This document shows positions 42,311 through 54,766 of a stretch of DNA of 64,000 nt, one piece after another (position 1 is the first letter of the stretch; every line of letters begins with the position of its first letter). The DNA is taken from contig NZ_PNHL01000014.1 in assembly GCF_002871795.1 (NCBI RefSeq), positions 1-64,000 on the forward strand, given 5' to 3'. The notes beneath the pieces were generated by a model that saw only the letters and a list, made by a program, of their open reading frames with translations, searched no databases and was not told the origin of the DNA. Position numbers and translations under genes: made by a program. The stretch is from Brachybacterium sp. UMB0905. GTDB taxonomy: Bacteria > Actinomycetota > Actinomycetes > Actinomycetales > Dermabacteraceae.

Positions 42311-42912
42311 AGCGCCGCCATCAGCTCGACGCCACGTTCGGACAGCAGGGCGCGCAGCCGCTCAGCCTCCTCGCGCGGCAGGCCGGACACGGTGACCGTG
42401 CCGTTGGCGGCCGTGGTGAGCTCAAGGGTCGCCAGGCCATACTTCCGCTCGATCGGGCCTTCGTCGATCTTCACCGACTGCACCCGCCCATACGGGATGG
42501 TCTGGACGGTGCGGAACATGATGCCGTCGGCCACGGTGAGGTGGTCCTCATCATCACGGTAGCCGAGGGCCCGCACCCGACGCGGGGTGAACACCAGGGA
42601 CTGCAGCACGAGCAGCAGCGGCACGAGGCCCAGCGCCCCCAGCCACCACCAGTCGGTGGCGAGCCATCCCCACACGGCCGCGCCGGCCAGGGCGAGGCCG
42701 ATCGCATACAGCACGAGGGAAGCGAGGTAGCGGGCGGGGATCAGGCGCTCTGACACCGGGCGCAGCTGATCAGCGCCCAAAAGGCCATCGGCCGGGTCCG
42801 ACAGCGGCGCGGGTGTCACCGCTGATACAGGGGTGCTCTCCGCCGCTGCGGGGGTGCTCTCCGCCGCTGCGGGGGTGTGCTCCGCCGCGGGACAGGTGGG
42901 GGAATCGGTCAT
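42307..42912 (-). CDS. Bacterial PH-domain membrane protein, YdbS type
   Basis: A 201-residue partner of the YdbT-like protein. Two transmembrane helices (YLASLVLYAIGLALAGAAVW and WLGALGLVPLLLVLQSLVF) precede one bPH2 domain with IPYGRVQSVKIDEGPIERKY. The N-terminus contains a tandem 21-bp DNA repeat (42831-42851, 42852-42872 and a partial third copy) coding for TPAAAES units; such a repeat can change copy number. The start is uncertain: ATG 42912, 42918 or 42930 are possible and none has a good ribosome site. Confidence 0.8.
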   Translation of the reverse strand: MTDSPTCPAAEHTPAAAESTPAAAESTPVSAVTPAPLSDPADGLLGADQLRPVSERLIPARYLASLVLYAIGLALAGAAVWGWLATDWWWLGALGLVPLLLVLQSLVFTPRRVRALGYRDDEDHLTVADGIMFRTVQTIPYGRVQSVKIDEGPIERKYGLATLELTTAANGTVTVSGLPREEAERLRALLSERGVELMAAL

Positions 42913-43048
42913 GGCATCCATCGTGGCATCCATCGGCGCCGATGCCCTACGACATGCGGCGTTTCGACCTCCGGCGAAAGTCGATGTCTTCCGGGCACCA
43001 GGTCTTCCGTGGCACCAGCGGCGGGAGCGTCGCGCGGCATGTGTGCGC

Positions 43049-43561
43049 TCAGCCGCCGGCCTCCACGCCGTCCTCGGGCTGGGCCTGCCCGTCATCGGGC
43101 GGCAGCTGGCCCCAGCGCTCCACGATCACGCCGAGCACGGCGAGAATGATCCCCGCCAGAGCCGCCGCCGCGGTGGGCAGAATCCCGCGCACCGGGTCGC
43201 CCACGCCGGTAAGCAGCAGAAACAGCGCCTGGCCGGTGAAGATCCCGCCCATCACCGAGCCGGTGTAGGCGCAGGCGCGGGCCAGCAGCACGGTGCGGAA
43301 AGCCGTGGGCAGGTCGATCTGGTGGCGCCGGGGCTGCAGAGAGGGATGCTCACGCCGCTCGGCGCTTTCGAGCATGTACCGCCGCAACGGCAGCCCGTAG
43401 CCCAGCAGCACCGCGGCGAGGGTGAGCAGCACGGCGCTGGTGAGCCAGCCGGAGATCGGCAGGGTGTGGCCCCGCCGCAGCACCGTATCCAGCATCTGCG
43501 CACCGAAACCGGTGCTGAGCACGAAGATCAGCACGAGGATGGGGATGCTGAGGGGCTTCAC
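43049..43561 (-). CDS. DUF3180 membrane protein
   Basis: A 170-residue protein with four hydrophobic segments, starting IPILVLIFVLSTGFGAQMLD. The stretch RTVLLARACAYTGSVMGGIF is the DUF3180 signature. The family sits just after folK in actinobacteria (Rv3605c type) and has no known function; FolK coupling here is by a 4-bp overlap. The 136 bp between this stop and the next gene show no gene. Confidence 0.85.
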   Translation of the reverse strand: MKPLSIPILVLIFVLSTGFGAQMLDTVLRRGHTLPISGWLTSAVLLTLAAVLLGYGLPLRRYMLESAERREHPSLQPRRHQIDLPTAFRTVLLARACAYTGSVMGGIFTGQALFLLLTGVGDPVRGILPTAAAALAGIILAVLGVIVERWGQLPPDDGQAQPEDGVEAGG

Positions 43562-44454
43562 GGTCGCGCGAACCCCTCAATCTCGGGGCCGGGCGCGAGG
43601 TCGGCGCGGTCCGCTGCCTGCGCGAGCAGCGCGCCGATCGGCCCGTGCCCGGGCAGCTCGTCCTCGGGCCGGGCGGCATGCCACGGGCCGAGCACGAAGG
43701 CACGCTCGTGGGCGCGCGGATGCGGGATCGTCAGCTCCGGATCGTCGCTGCGCCAGGTCCCGTAGGTGATGACGTCCACATCCAGGGTGCGCGGGCCCCA
43801 GCGGATGCTCCGCTCACGCTGGGCGGCCTGCTCGATGCGGTGCGCGAGCTCCAGCAGCTCCCAGGGCCCGATGAGGGTGCGCACCCCGATCACGGCGTTC
43901 AGGAACTCGCCCTGATCCGCGGGGCCGCCGACCGGGGCGGTGCGCAGCACCGGGGAGGTCCAGGCGATGTCGATCCCTTCCGCGGCGTGCAGCTGCTCGA
44001 GAGCGGCGCGCAGGTGCTCCTCGCGGTCCCCCAGGTTGGTGCCGAGGGCTAGCACGGCCTCTTCCGGGGCGGCCTCCCGCTCGATGCTGAGGGTGACGTC
44101 CTGCACCGGCAGGCCGACGGGGGCGGCGCTCTTGTGCAGCCGCAGCGCGAGGTGGCGCACGAGCGGATGGCCGACGTCCTGCAGGATCCTGCGGGCGATC
44201 CGGTCGGCGAGGGTCTCCAGCAGGGCGACCGGCTCCCCGGAGAGCTCCTCCTGCACGGCGCGGGCCACGTCGGCGTAGTTCACGGTGCGGGTGAGATCAT
44301 CCCCGGCGGCGGCGGGCGCAGTGTCCAGCCCCAGGGTGACATCGGCGCTGAAGGTCTGGCCGAGGGCGGTCTCCTGGGCGAGCACGCCGTGGTGCCCCCA
44401 GGCCCGGATACCGGTGACCTCGATGCGGTCCAGGCGGCGGCGCGGGCTGATCAT
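43558..44454 (-). CDS. Bifunctional FolB-FolK: dihydroneopterin aldolase and HPPK
   Basis: Two consecutive folate enzymes in one 298-residue chain. Residues 1-130 are FolB (RIEVTGIRAWGHHGVLAQE, VNYADVARAVQEEL, ETLADRIARRIL); residues 133-298 are FolK (VLALGTNLGDREEHLRAAL, ERSIRWGPRTLDVDVITYG, PHPRAHERAFVLGPW with the ATP site). Fusion saves a free intermediate and is common in this branch; mycobacteria have separate genes. Start overlaps the folP stop by 4 bp. Confidence 0.95.
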   Translation of the reverse strand: MISPRRRLDRIEVTGIRAWGHHGVLAQETALGQTFSADVTLGLDTAPAAAGDDLTRTVNYADVARAVQEELSGEPVALLETLADRIARRILQDVGHPLVRHLALRLHKSAAPVGLPVQDVTLSIEREAAPEEAVLALGTNLGDREEHLRAALEQLHAAEGIDIAWTSPVLRTAPVGGPADQGEFLNAVIGVRTLIGPWELLELAHRIEQAAQRERSIRWGPRTLDVDVITYGTWRSDDPELTIPHPRAHERAFVLGPWHAARPEDELPGHGPIGALLAQAADRADLAPGPEIEGFARP

Positions 44455-45311
44455 CGCCCGCGGCTCCGGCGCAGCCTGTCCCCCACCGTGACGGCGGCGA
44501 GGCTCGGCGGCACGGCGTGCACGCGCACCGCCCAGGCTCCGCGCTCGGCGCTGTAGGCGCTAATCGCGGCGGTGGCCTGGTCGCGGTCCACCCCGAGGGC
44601 GCCGACGAAGCGTTTGCGGGAGGCGCCGATGAGAATCGGCAGGCCGTGCTCGGCGATCTGCTCCCACTGCGACAGCACCGCCCAGTTCTGCTCGGCGGTC
44701 TTGGAGAAGCCCAGGCCCGGGTCCGCCACCAGGAAACGATCTTCCACGCCGGCCTCGCGCAGATCCGCGAGGCGCTCGGCGAGCTCCGCGGCGACCTCGG
44801 CGGCGACGTCGTCGTAGACGGCCAGGTCGTTCATGACGTCGCTGTGGCCGCGCCAGTGCATGGCGATGAACACCGGTGGGGTGCCCAGATGGGTGCGCAG
44901 CCGTGCGGCTTCGCGGCCCATATCCGCATCGGCGCGTCCAGCGGAGACGTCGTTGACGATCAGCGCTCCGGCGGCGACGGACTCCGCTGCGACGCTCGCG
45001 CGCATCGTGTCCACGCTGATCACCGCGCCTTCGGCGGCGAGCTCGCGCACCACGGGGATGACGCGGCGCAGCTCCTCGGCCTCATCCACCCGGGGTGCCC
45101 CGGGGCGGGTGGACTCCCCGCCCACATCGATGATCTTCGCGCCCTCGGTGAGGAGGCGTCGGCCGTGGGCGAGGGCGTCGGGCAGCTCGTGATGCTGGCC
45201 GCCGTCAGAGAAGGAGTCCGGGGTGACGTTCAGCACGCCCATCACGAGCGTCTCGTCGGCGGGGAGGTGGGAGGGCAGCCCGTCGGGGCGTCGCAGCTGG
45301 CTCATCGTCAT
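44451..45311 (-). CDS. folP: Dihydropteroate synthase
   Basis: Joins the pterin pyrophosphate to p-aminobenzoate; the sulfonamide target. The 286-residue barrel has VMGVLNVTPDSFSDGG, IDVGGESTRPGAPRVD, VADPGLGFSKTAEQNW and ILIGASRKRFVGALG. The ATG at 45311 (MTMSQL) has GGAAG upstream; a second ATG at 45305 is possible. It is 17 bp after folE in the ftsH-folE-folP-folBK operon. Confidence 0.96.
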   Translation of the reverse strand: MTMSQLRRPDGLPSHLPADETLVMGVLNVTPDSFSDGGQHHELPDALAHGRRLLTEGAKIIDVGGESTRPGAPRVDEAEELRRVIPVVRELAAEGAVISVDTMRASVAAESVAAGALIVNDVSAGRADADMGREAARLRTHLGTPPVFIAMHWRGHSDVMNDLAVYDDVAAEVAAELAERLADLREAGVEDRFLVADPGLGFSKTAEQNWAVLSQWEQIAEHGLPILIGASRKRFVGALGVDRDQATAAISAYSAERGAWAVRVHAVPPSLAAVTVGDRLRRSRGR

Positions 45312-45328
45312 CGCGCCATCGCTTCCGG

Positions 45329-45930
45329 TCAGTGTCCGCGGATCAGGGCGAGCGCCTCGGCGCGAGTGCTGGTCTCGCGCAGCATCCCGCGCACCGCGCT
45401 GGTGATGGTGCGGGCGCCCGCGGCTCGCACCCCACGCATGGACATGCACATGTGCTCGGCCTCGACGACGACGATGCTGCCGGCGGCGCCGAGCTCCGTG
45501 GTGAGGGCATCGGCCACCTGGGAGGTCAGGCGCTCCTGGACCTGCGGGCGGCGTGCGAAGCCCTGGACGAGGCGGGCGAGCTTGGACAGGCCCGTCACGC
45601 CGCCGCTGCCGGGGATGTAGCCCACATGGGCGGTGCCGAAGAAGGGCAGCAGGTGGTGCTCGCACATGGAGAAGAACTGGATGTCCCGCACCAGCACGAG
45701 CTCCTGGTGGTCGATGTCGAACGTGGTGCGCAGCACCTCGCTGGGCTCGATCGCGAGCCCGCCGAACACCTCGGCGTACATGCGGGCCACCCGGGCGGGG
45801 GTGTCCTTCAGGCCGTCGCGGTCCGGGTCCTCCCCGATCGCCGCGAGGATCTCCCGCACCGCCGCCTCGATCCGGGCGTGATCCACCGTCGGCAGCGACG
45901 GCTCGCCGGTCATTCCCGCGCTGGTCTCGC

Positions 45931-45934
<4 letters not shown>
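45329..45934 (-). CDS. folE: GTP cyclohydrolase I
   Basis: First folate step: GTP to dihydroneopterin triphosphate, zinc dependent. The 201-residue protein has [19 protein letters not shown], the zinc and active-site stretch [39 protein letters not shown] and [16 protein letters not shown]. The start overlaps the ftsH stop by 4 bp (ATGA). Confidence 0.97.
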
Positions 45935-47988
<2,054 letters not shown>

Positions 47989-47992
47989 GTGA

Positions 47993-48568
47993 TCAGTCCT
48001 GGTACACGGAGCGTGCGAGGACGCCCACGTAGGGAAGGTTGCGGTAACGCTCGGCGTAGTCCAGCCCGTAGCCGATGACGAATTCGTTGGGGATGTCGAA
48101 GCCGACGTATTTCACGTCGATCTGGACCCGGGCGGCCTCGGGCTTGCGCAGCATCGTCGCGATCTCAACGCTGCGCGGTCCGCGCGAGCGCAGATTGGAC
48201 AGCAGCCACTTGAGGGTCAGGCCGGAGTCGATGATGTCCTCGACGATCAGCACATCCCGGTCGGTGATGTCCCCCGAGAGGTCCTTGAGGATCCGCACTA
48301 CCCCGGAGGACTTGGTGCCCGAGCCGTAGGAGGACACGGCCATCCAGTCCATCTCGACGGCGAGGTCGATCTCGCGGGCGAGGTCCGCCATCACCATGAC
48401 AGCGCCCTTGAGCACACCCACCAGAATCGGGGGGTTCTCGGCATAGTCGGCGGTGATCTGCGCACCCATCTCCGTGAGCCGGTCGCGGATCTGCTGCGAG
48501 TCCAGCAGGACCCGTTCGACGTCGGGGTGGATGTGCGTCTCAGGCACGCGGATCTCCTCCAGGTACAT
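47993..48568 (-). CDS. hpt: Hypoxanthine phosphoribosyltransferase
   Basis: Purine salvage enzyme, 191 residues. PRTase features: [20 protein letters not shown], the PRPP loop [20 protein letters not shown] and the base-binding segment [23 protein letters not shown] 48568 gives the normal length; a longer frame back to 48649 overlaps tilS. It belongs to the tilS-hpt-ftsH group found in most Gram-positive bacteria. Confidence 0.95.
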   Translation of the reverse strand: MYLEEIRVPETHIHPDVERVLLDSQQIRDRLTEMGAQITADYAENPPILVGVLKGAVMVMADLAREIDLAVEMDWMAVSSYGSGTKSSGVVRILKDLSGDITDRDVLIVEDIIDSGLTLKWLLSNLRSRGPRSVEIATMLRKPEAARVQIDVKYVGFDIPNEFVIGYGLDYAERYRNLPYVGVLARSVYQD

Positions 48569-48627
48569 CGGGTCCAGGACCGTCGGGGCTCTCGCCGCGG
48601 GATCATGCTCCCTGGTCGGGACGGCAG

Positions 48628-49722
48628 TCAGTCGGACTGACGGCGCCACACCAGCAGGCCGTCGCGGCGAGCGACCTCGATCCTACCCGGAACGCTTACA
48701 GCATCCTGACCGTGCCAGGTGACCACCAGCGCATCGATCTCCAGCACGTGCCGTCTCAGCAGGGATTTCGTGGAGCCCTGTGGCGCCGTGGGGCGGATTG
48801 CGCGCTCGGCGGAACGCGTGGCATCGCGCACCACACGGGTGCGCAGCGGTGTGGGGACCGCGGCGAGGGCGTGCACGTCCAGGGCCAGCACATCCCCCGT
48901 CTCGTGCAGTTCACCGGTGTCGCGGCGCAGGGCCGTGAGCAGCTCGGCGGCCTCGGCGTCGAGGTGGTCGACGTCCGGGCGGACGAGGTCAGCGGTGCGT
49001 GCGAGGTTCTCATCGATCTGGTCCCCGAGCACGTCCCGCAGCTGCGGCAGCAGCTCGTGGCGCACGCGGGCGCGCAGCAGTGTGCGGTCCGCGTTCATGG
49101 GGTCCTCCCACCAGGTGAGGTCGTGCAGGCGGCAGATCTCTTCGGTGTCGGCACGGCGCAGGGCGGTGCGCTCATCGCGTCCGGTACCGAGGAACGGCCG
49201 CAGCAGTGCTCCGCGGCGGCGCGGGATTCCGGCCAGCGCCCGCGGACCGGCACCGCGCGCAAGACCCATGAGCACCTGCTCGGCCTGGTCATCGAGAGTG
49301 TGGCCGAGCAGGACGGCGAGCGCCCCACGGTCGGCCCGCAGCTGCTCGAGGGCGTCGTGGCGGGCGGTGCGGGCGGCGTTCTCCACACCGCCAGGAGCCT
49401 CTGCGTCGACGTGGACGCGCAGCACGTGCGCGAGGCAGCCGAGCTGTTCGGTGGTGGTGCGGGCCTGTTCGGCGATGCGCGCGGAGTCGTCCTGCAGGCC
49501 GTGGTCGACGATCGCAGCCTCGGTCTGCAGGCCCAGTCGCTCCCCCACCCAGGCGGTGGTCACCAGCAGAGCCAGGGAATCGGCGCCACCGGAGAGGCCC
49601 ACGAGGAGCCGCGGGGATAGGTCGCCGACGGCGGTCGCATCGGCGAGGTCCTCGATCCGCACGGTCACCGCTGCGCGCACCGCGGTGCGGGCGCGGGCGA
49701 CCACAGGGGGTGGTCCGGCCAT
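48628..49722 (-). CDS. tilS: tRNA(Ile)-lysidine synthetase
   Basis: Modifies C34 of tRNA-Ile(CAU) with lysine so that it reads AUA; essential. The 364-residue protein has the PP-loop [58 protein letters not shown] and [20 protein letters not shown]. The C-terminal domain is the short actinobacterial form. Start overlaps the dacB stop by one base. Confidence 0.94.
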   Translation of the reverse strand: MAGPPPVVARARTAVRAAVTVRIEDLADATAVGDLSPRLLVGLSGGADSLALLVTTAWVGERLGLQTEAAIVDHGLQDDSARIAEQARTTTEQLGCLAHVLRVHVDAEAPGGVENAARTARHDALEQLRADRGALAVLLGHTLDDQAEQVLMGLARGAGPRALAGIPRRRGALLRPFLGTGRDERTALRRADTEEICRLHDLTWWEDPMNADRTLLRARVRHELLPQLRDVLGDQIDENLARTADLVRPDVDHLDAEAAELLTALRRDTGELHETGDVLALDVHALAAVPTPLRTRVVRDATRSAERAIRPTAPQGSTKSLLRRHVLEIDALVVTWHGQDAVSVPGRIEVARRDGLLVWRRQSD

Positions 49723-51131
49723 CAGTCCACCTGCACGAGCTCGGCGGCCACCGCGTCGACGGCGGCGCGCGCGTCATCGGCGTCCGCCCCGTCGAAGCCG
49801 TGCACCACGATGGAATAGCCGACGGTCCTGCCGTCGGGCAGCACTGCCACCCCGGCGAGCGTGGCTGCGCCCCCGAGGTATCCGGTCTTGCCGCGCACCA
49901 GCCCGTCGGCGTCTGACGTATCTCCGCGGTCGAAGCGGTCCGCGAGGGTGCCGCTCAGCCCGGCGATCGGCACGTCGTAGAGGATCTGCTCGAGCACGGG
50001 GGCGCTGCCGGAGGCGACCTGGGCGAGCACCGCGGACAGCAGCGCGGGCGGGACGCGGTTGCTGCGCGAGAGGCCGGAGCCATCGTGGATCTCGAGGGTG
50101 TCCAAGGAGGTCTGGTCCACGCCGAGCTCGGCGCCGAGCTCACGGATCTCCGCCTCCACCGCGGCGGCCGCACCTTCGGGTGTGGTGGGTTCATCGCGGG
50201 CCAGCGCCACGAGGTGGGCGAGCAGTTCGGCGGTGGTGTTGTCGGAGACCAGCAGGGTGTGGCGCACCAGCTCGGACAGCGGCTCGGAGGCCACCTCGAC
50301 GCTCGGGGCGTCCTGGGGTGCCTCTCCCTTCGTGACGTCACCGGCGACCTCGAGGTCCTCCGCGGCCACAAGCTCGGCGAAGCGCTCGGCGGCATCCCGT
50401 GCAGGGTCCAGGGACTTGCGGCCGTAGGGCTCGGCATCCAGGCGGCCGGAGTCGAGGGCGAGAGAGGCGGTGGGCGCCACCCAGCCTCCGGCCGGCCCGT
50501 TGTCCCCCCAGGCCGGGTTCGCGCCGCCGGTGAGGTAGCTGTCGTCGTACCGCACCTGCACCGTCGTGAGGTCGGCGTCCTTCGCGAGCGTGGCGGCCTG
50601 GGAAGCCAGCTTCTTCACGTCTTTCTCGCTGAGGGTCATATCCCCGCCGCCCACGAGGGTGATGGTGTCGCCGTCGAGCGTGGCGCGCGTGACCAGGACC
50701 TCATCGCCGCTGTACTGGCGCAGGACTGCAGCAGCGGTGAGCAGCTTGAGGGTGGAGGCGGGCACATGCGCGCTCTCGGCGTCGCGGGCGGCGAGCACCT
50801 CACCGGTCTCAGCATCGACCACGCTGAAGGCAAGACCGCCGTCCACCACGGGCAGCGTCGCCTTCGCCTCCATGCGTTCCTGCAGACTCTCCGCCTCAGC
50901 GGGCGCAGAGGCGGGCGGCACCCCGGGCACGGCGTCGGGGACAGGGATGCGCTTCCAGTCCTCGGAGACGGCGCGCGGACCGGAGGTGGGACCCTCCTCC
51001 TCGCGGGTGAGAGTGAGCACACCGGGAAAGGCGTCGGTGAGGTCCCCCAGCACGTAGAAGGAGACGGGGACGGCGGCGCACATCACCATTGCGGTGGTGC
51101 GCCAGATCCTCTCGCGTGCGGCCCTGGCCAT
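49722..51131 (-). CDS. dacB: D-alanyl-D-alanine carboxypeptidase/endopeptidase (PBP4 family)
   Basis: Class C penicillin-binding protein trimming peptidoglycan, 469 residues. One N-terminal helix (TTAMVMCAAVPVSFYVLGDL) anchors it outside the membrane. Active-site motifs are SxxK in VPASTLKLLTAAAVL, SxN in LLVSDNTTAELLAHLV and KTG in GLVRGKTGYLGGAATLAG. The large insert between SxxK and SxN is usual for PBP4. ATG 51131 was chosen because it begins the positively charged leader MARAARERIWR. It opens the minus-strand run and diverges from ppa. Confidence 0.93.
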   Translation of the reverse strand: MARAARERIWRTTAMVMCAAVPVSFYVLGDLTDAFPGVLTLTREEEGPTSGPRAVSEDWKRIPVPDAVPGVPPASAPAEAESLQERMEAKATLPVVDGGLAFSVVDAETGEVLAARDAESAHVPASTLKLLTAAAVLRQYSGDEVLVTRATLDGDTITLVGGGDMTLSEKDVKKLASQAATLAKDADLTTVQVRYDDSYLTGGANPAWGDNGPAGGWVAPTASLALDSGRLDAEPYGRKSLDPARDAAERFAELVAAEDLEVAGDVTKGEAPQDAPSVEVASEPLSELVRHTLLVSDNTTAELLAHLVALARDEPTTPEGAAAAVEAEIRELGAELGVDQTSLDTLEIHDGSGLSRSNRVPPALLSAVLAQVASGSAPVLEQILYDVPIAGLSGTLADRFDRGDTSDADGLVRGKTGYLGGAATLAGVAVLPDGRTVGYSIVVHGFDGADADDARAAVDAVAAELVQVD

Positions 51132-51198
51132 GACCCCACGATAGGGTGTCCCGGTCAGTGTCAGTGGCCCAGCGGGCCGGAGCAATGGAGCCTCTGTC

Positions 51199-51711
51199 GT
51201 GGAATTCGACGTGACCATCGAGATCCCTCGCGGGAATCGCAACAAGTATGAGGTGGACCACCACAACGGGCGCATTCGCCTGGATCGGATGCTGTTCACC
51301 GCCACCCGCTACCCGGATGACTACGGGTTCATCGAGGGGACCCTCGGTGAGGACGGGGACCCCCTGGACTGCCTGGTACTGCTGGAGGAGCCGACGTTCC
51401 CCGGCTGCCTGATCCGCTGCCGGGCGCTGGGCATGTTCCGCATGCGGGATGAGTCCGGCGGTGACGACAAGATCATCGCGGTGCCGGTGGGTGACCGGCG
51501 GCAGGTACGGCGGCAGGAGCTGACCGACGTCTCCGAGTACCACCGCCTGGAGATCCAGCACTTCTTCGAGGTGTACAAGGACCTCGAGCCGGGCAAGAGC
51601 GTCGAGGGCGCCCACTGGGAGGGCCGCACGGACGCGGAGGCGGAGATCCGTCGCTCCTACCAGCGTGCGGTGGGCACCGAGCACGCCAACGAGTTCACGC
51701 AGGAGGATTGA
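51199..51711 (+). CDS. ppa: Inorganic pyrophosphatase
   Basis: Mg-dependent soluble class I enzyme splitting pyrophosphate, 170 residues. [40 protein letters not shown] with the metal-binding aspartates, and the later KYE/YK..K pattern are all present. GTG start, divergent from dacB by 67 bp. Its last 17 bases overlap the convergent EcsC-like gene. Confidence 0.97.
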   Translation: MEFDVTIEIPRGNRNKYEVDHHNGRIRLDRMLFTATRYPDDYGFIEGTLGEDGDPLDCLVLLEEPTFPGCLIRCRALGMFRMRDESGGDDKIIAVPVGDRRQVRRQELTDVSEYHRLEIQHFFEVYKDLEPGKSVEGAHWEGRTDAEAEIRRSYQRAVGTEHANEFTQED

Positions 51712-52438
51712 TCCCGCGTCCTCCAGCGGACTGGGCGGACTGGGAGAAGATCTCGTGCAGCGCCTCCACCACGGAGCGTGCCACCGCGCGGGCTGCCAGT
51801 CCGCCCAGGACCGCGCCGATCCCGAAGGGCAGCAGGCGGGTGACCCACACCCGGCCGGTGCGGGCCAGGATCCGACGGCGGATGTACTTGCCCACCTGAC
51901 GGCTGATCAGACCAGGCACGATTCCGCCCCCGCCCAACACGGCGTTCCACTGCAGCCCCTGCTTGCCCAGCGCCTTGGCGATGATCTCGGTGCCGCGCTC
52001 ACCGCTGAGCACGGCCATCAGCACCAGGCGCCGTGACTGCTCATCGCTCATGTCCACGCCGTGGATCTCGGCGGCCGCGAGGGTCAGAAAGGCGCTCGTC
52101 TGCGCGAAGGTCAGTCCCTCGCCGAGGGTGAGTCCGAAGGCCGCCACGGTGCCCAGCCCCGGCAGTGCCGCAACACCTCCCGCTCCGGCGCCGACGGTGG
52201 TGGTCAGCGCGACGAACCGTCCGGTGAGCAGCTCGAGCAGCTGACGCTCGGTGGCCTCCGGACGCTCGGCGCGCAGGCGCTCGACGTAGCCGCGCGCGAG
52301 CGGAGCCTGGGCCTGCAGGACACGGTCCAGGAGGTCGATCCAGGGCTCGTCGGCCAGCTCCACCTCGCCCGCAGCAGCGGGAGCCAGGCCCGGCGCCGGC
52401 ATCTGCGGGTCCATGCTGGGGTTCTGCTCGTCTGCCAC
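51695..52438 (-). CDS. EcsC-like hydrophobic protein, function unknown
   Basis: A 247-residue protein. The polar proline/alanine N-terminus is followed by glycine-rich hydrophobic helices ([40 protein letters not shown]) and [20 protein letters not shown] near the end. The layout resembles EcsC-family proteins, whose function is unknown. It is convergent with ppa, overlapping by 17 bp. Confidence 0.6.
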   Translation of the reverse strand: MADEQNPSMDPQMPAPGLAPAAAGEVELADEPWIDLLDRVLQAQAPLARGYVERLRAERPEATERQLLELLTGRFVALTTTVGAGAGGVAALPGLGTVAAFGLTLGEGLTFAQTSAFLTLAAAEIHGVDMSDEQSRRLVLMAVLSGERGTEIIAKALGKQGLQWNAVLGGGGIVPGLISRQVGKYIRRRILARTGRVWVTRLLPFGIGAVLGGLAARAVARSVVEALHEIFSQSAQSAGGRGINPPA

Positions 52439-52580
52439 CGTCGGTCCTCCTGCTGTCTCGCGTTCGCGGTCCCGCGACCGCGGGACCAGGGCAACGCTAC
52501 CCTGCCCGGGCCCTGGGGCGGTGCCACGCAGCGCCGTCCGGCACCGTGCCGCCCGGCGGGCTGTGCAGGCCGGTGGGCGG

Positions 52581-53291
52581 TCAGTCCGCGAGGATGACCT
52601 CGCCCTCCCCCAGGCGCGTCACCCCTCCCTGAAGGCCCAGGCGCCGCACGGCATCGGGCAGGGACGCGTAGCGGCCCGCATAGCCCGCGGCGACGAAGGA
52701 GCGGGGCACCGCGCGGTCGTGACACAGGGTGCCGTGCAGGTGGTCCGTCTCGTGCTGGAGGATCCGCGCGGTCCAGCCCACATGCTCCTCCTCCACCTCC
52801 CGCAGGGTTCCGTCGGCCAGCAGTTCGGTGGCGGACAGGCGCACGCGGCGGGAGCGCGGCACGATCGACTGCCAGCCATCCACGGACAAGCAGCCCTCGA
52901 AGGCGAAGACGCGTTCGCTGCCCAGCAGCTCCACCGCCGGGTCCAGCAGCACGCGCAGCGGCAGTGGGTCGCGCTCGAGCAGCTGATCATCGGGATCGTC
53001 CGGATCCGCGAAAGGATCCTCGACGACCACCAGGCGCAGCGGCAGGCCGATCTGCGGGGCGGCGAGCCCCACACCGGGAGCCTTGCGCATCGTGACCACC
53101 ATCGCCGCGACCAGCTCGCTCAGCAGCGATGCCTCCAGGCGGCCATGAGCGCGCAGCGCCTGGCGGCGCAGAGCCGGGTGCCCGGCCTGCACGATCCGCA
53201 GCGGTTCGTCGGTGCCCGCGCGGCGGGTGAGGATCTTCTCGGTCAGCTCGGTGATGTCCACCGCGCCAGTATTCCGCACCGCCCGCCGCAT
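52581..53291 (-). CDS. def: Peptide deformylase
   Basis: Removes the N-formyl group from new proteins; Fe/Zn enzyme, 236 residues. All three motifs are present: GVGLAAPQIGLPLRLVVV, FEGCLSVDGWQ and HETDHLHGTLCHDR. There is a 40-residue N-terminal extension. ATG 53291 has GAGGTAGG upstream; GTG 53261 (VDITELTEKI) is an alternative. In this and other actinobacteria more than one deformylase can occur. Confidence 0.93.
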   Translation of the reverse strand: MRRAVRNTGAVDITELTEKILTRRAGTDEPLRIVQAGHPALRRQALRAHGRLEASLLSELVAAMVVTMRKAPGVGLAAPQIGLPLRLVVVEDPFADPDDPDDQLLERDPLPLRVLLDPAVELLGSERVFAFEGCLSVDGWQSIVPRSRRVRLSATELLADGTLREVEEEHVGWTARILQHETDHLHGTLCHDRAVPRSFVAAGYAGRYASLPDAVRRLGLQGGVTRLGEGEVILAD

Positions 53292-53574
53292 CAACGGCCT
53301 ACCTCATCCGCTGCCCTCCCGCACGGCCGCTCGCGCCCGCTGCCCTCCTACCCTTCTGCCCTTCTGCTCTTCTGTCCGTCTGTCCTCCTTCTGCCCCTTC
53401 CGCCCGCCTGTCCTCTGCCCACGTGTCGGGCACGTCACGTCGGAGTCGAGACATGGTCTAGAGTGGTACCCACCGGTGCGATGGCGCACCCCCTCGCGGA
53501 GGCCAGCCGGACCCGGTGACCATCACTTCACGACGGACCGTCCGGCACGTACCTGCCGGTGAAGGAGAATCCCC
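53292..53574. other. Intergenic region with a C/T-rich imperfect repeat and an ACGTG palindrome
   Basis: This 283-bp gap between divergent def and the ABC ATPase contains an 80-bp stretch (53341-53420) almost free of A (one only), built of imperfect units like CCCTTCTG and TCTGTCC. Directly after it ACGTG-TCGGG-CACGT (53421-53435) is a perfect 5-bp-arm palindrome, and TAGAGT (53459-53464) may be a -10 box for the ATPase gene. I see no convincing gene. Confidence 0.5.
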
Positions 53575-54660
<1,086 letters not shown>

Positions 54661-54678
54661 CCCACCCCGCACCGCAGC

Positions 54679-54715
54679 GCGACGGGCGTCCGGCCGAGAG
54701 CCGGGCGCCCGTCGC
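54679..54715 (+). terminator. Terminator after the sugar ATPase gene
   Basis: GCGACGGGCGTCCGGC (54679-54694) pairs with GCCGGGCGCCCGTCGC (54700-54715) in a 16-bp stem with one G-T pair and a 5-base loop, 18 bp after the stop codon. No T run follows, as is common in GC-rich actinobacteria. Confidence 0.75.
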
Positions 54716-54766
54716 CCGTCCGGGCCGCTGGCGCGCCCCACGGTCGATAGGGAGGACAATGGAGCC

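Noticed and set aside
53304..53489. 61-residue minus-strand frame rich in Arg, Glu and Lys
   Set aside because: It is a translation of the pyrimidine-rich repeat tract, without a ribosome site or family resemblance.
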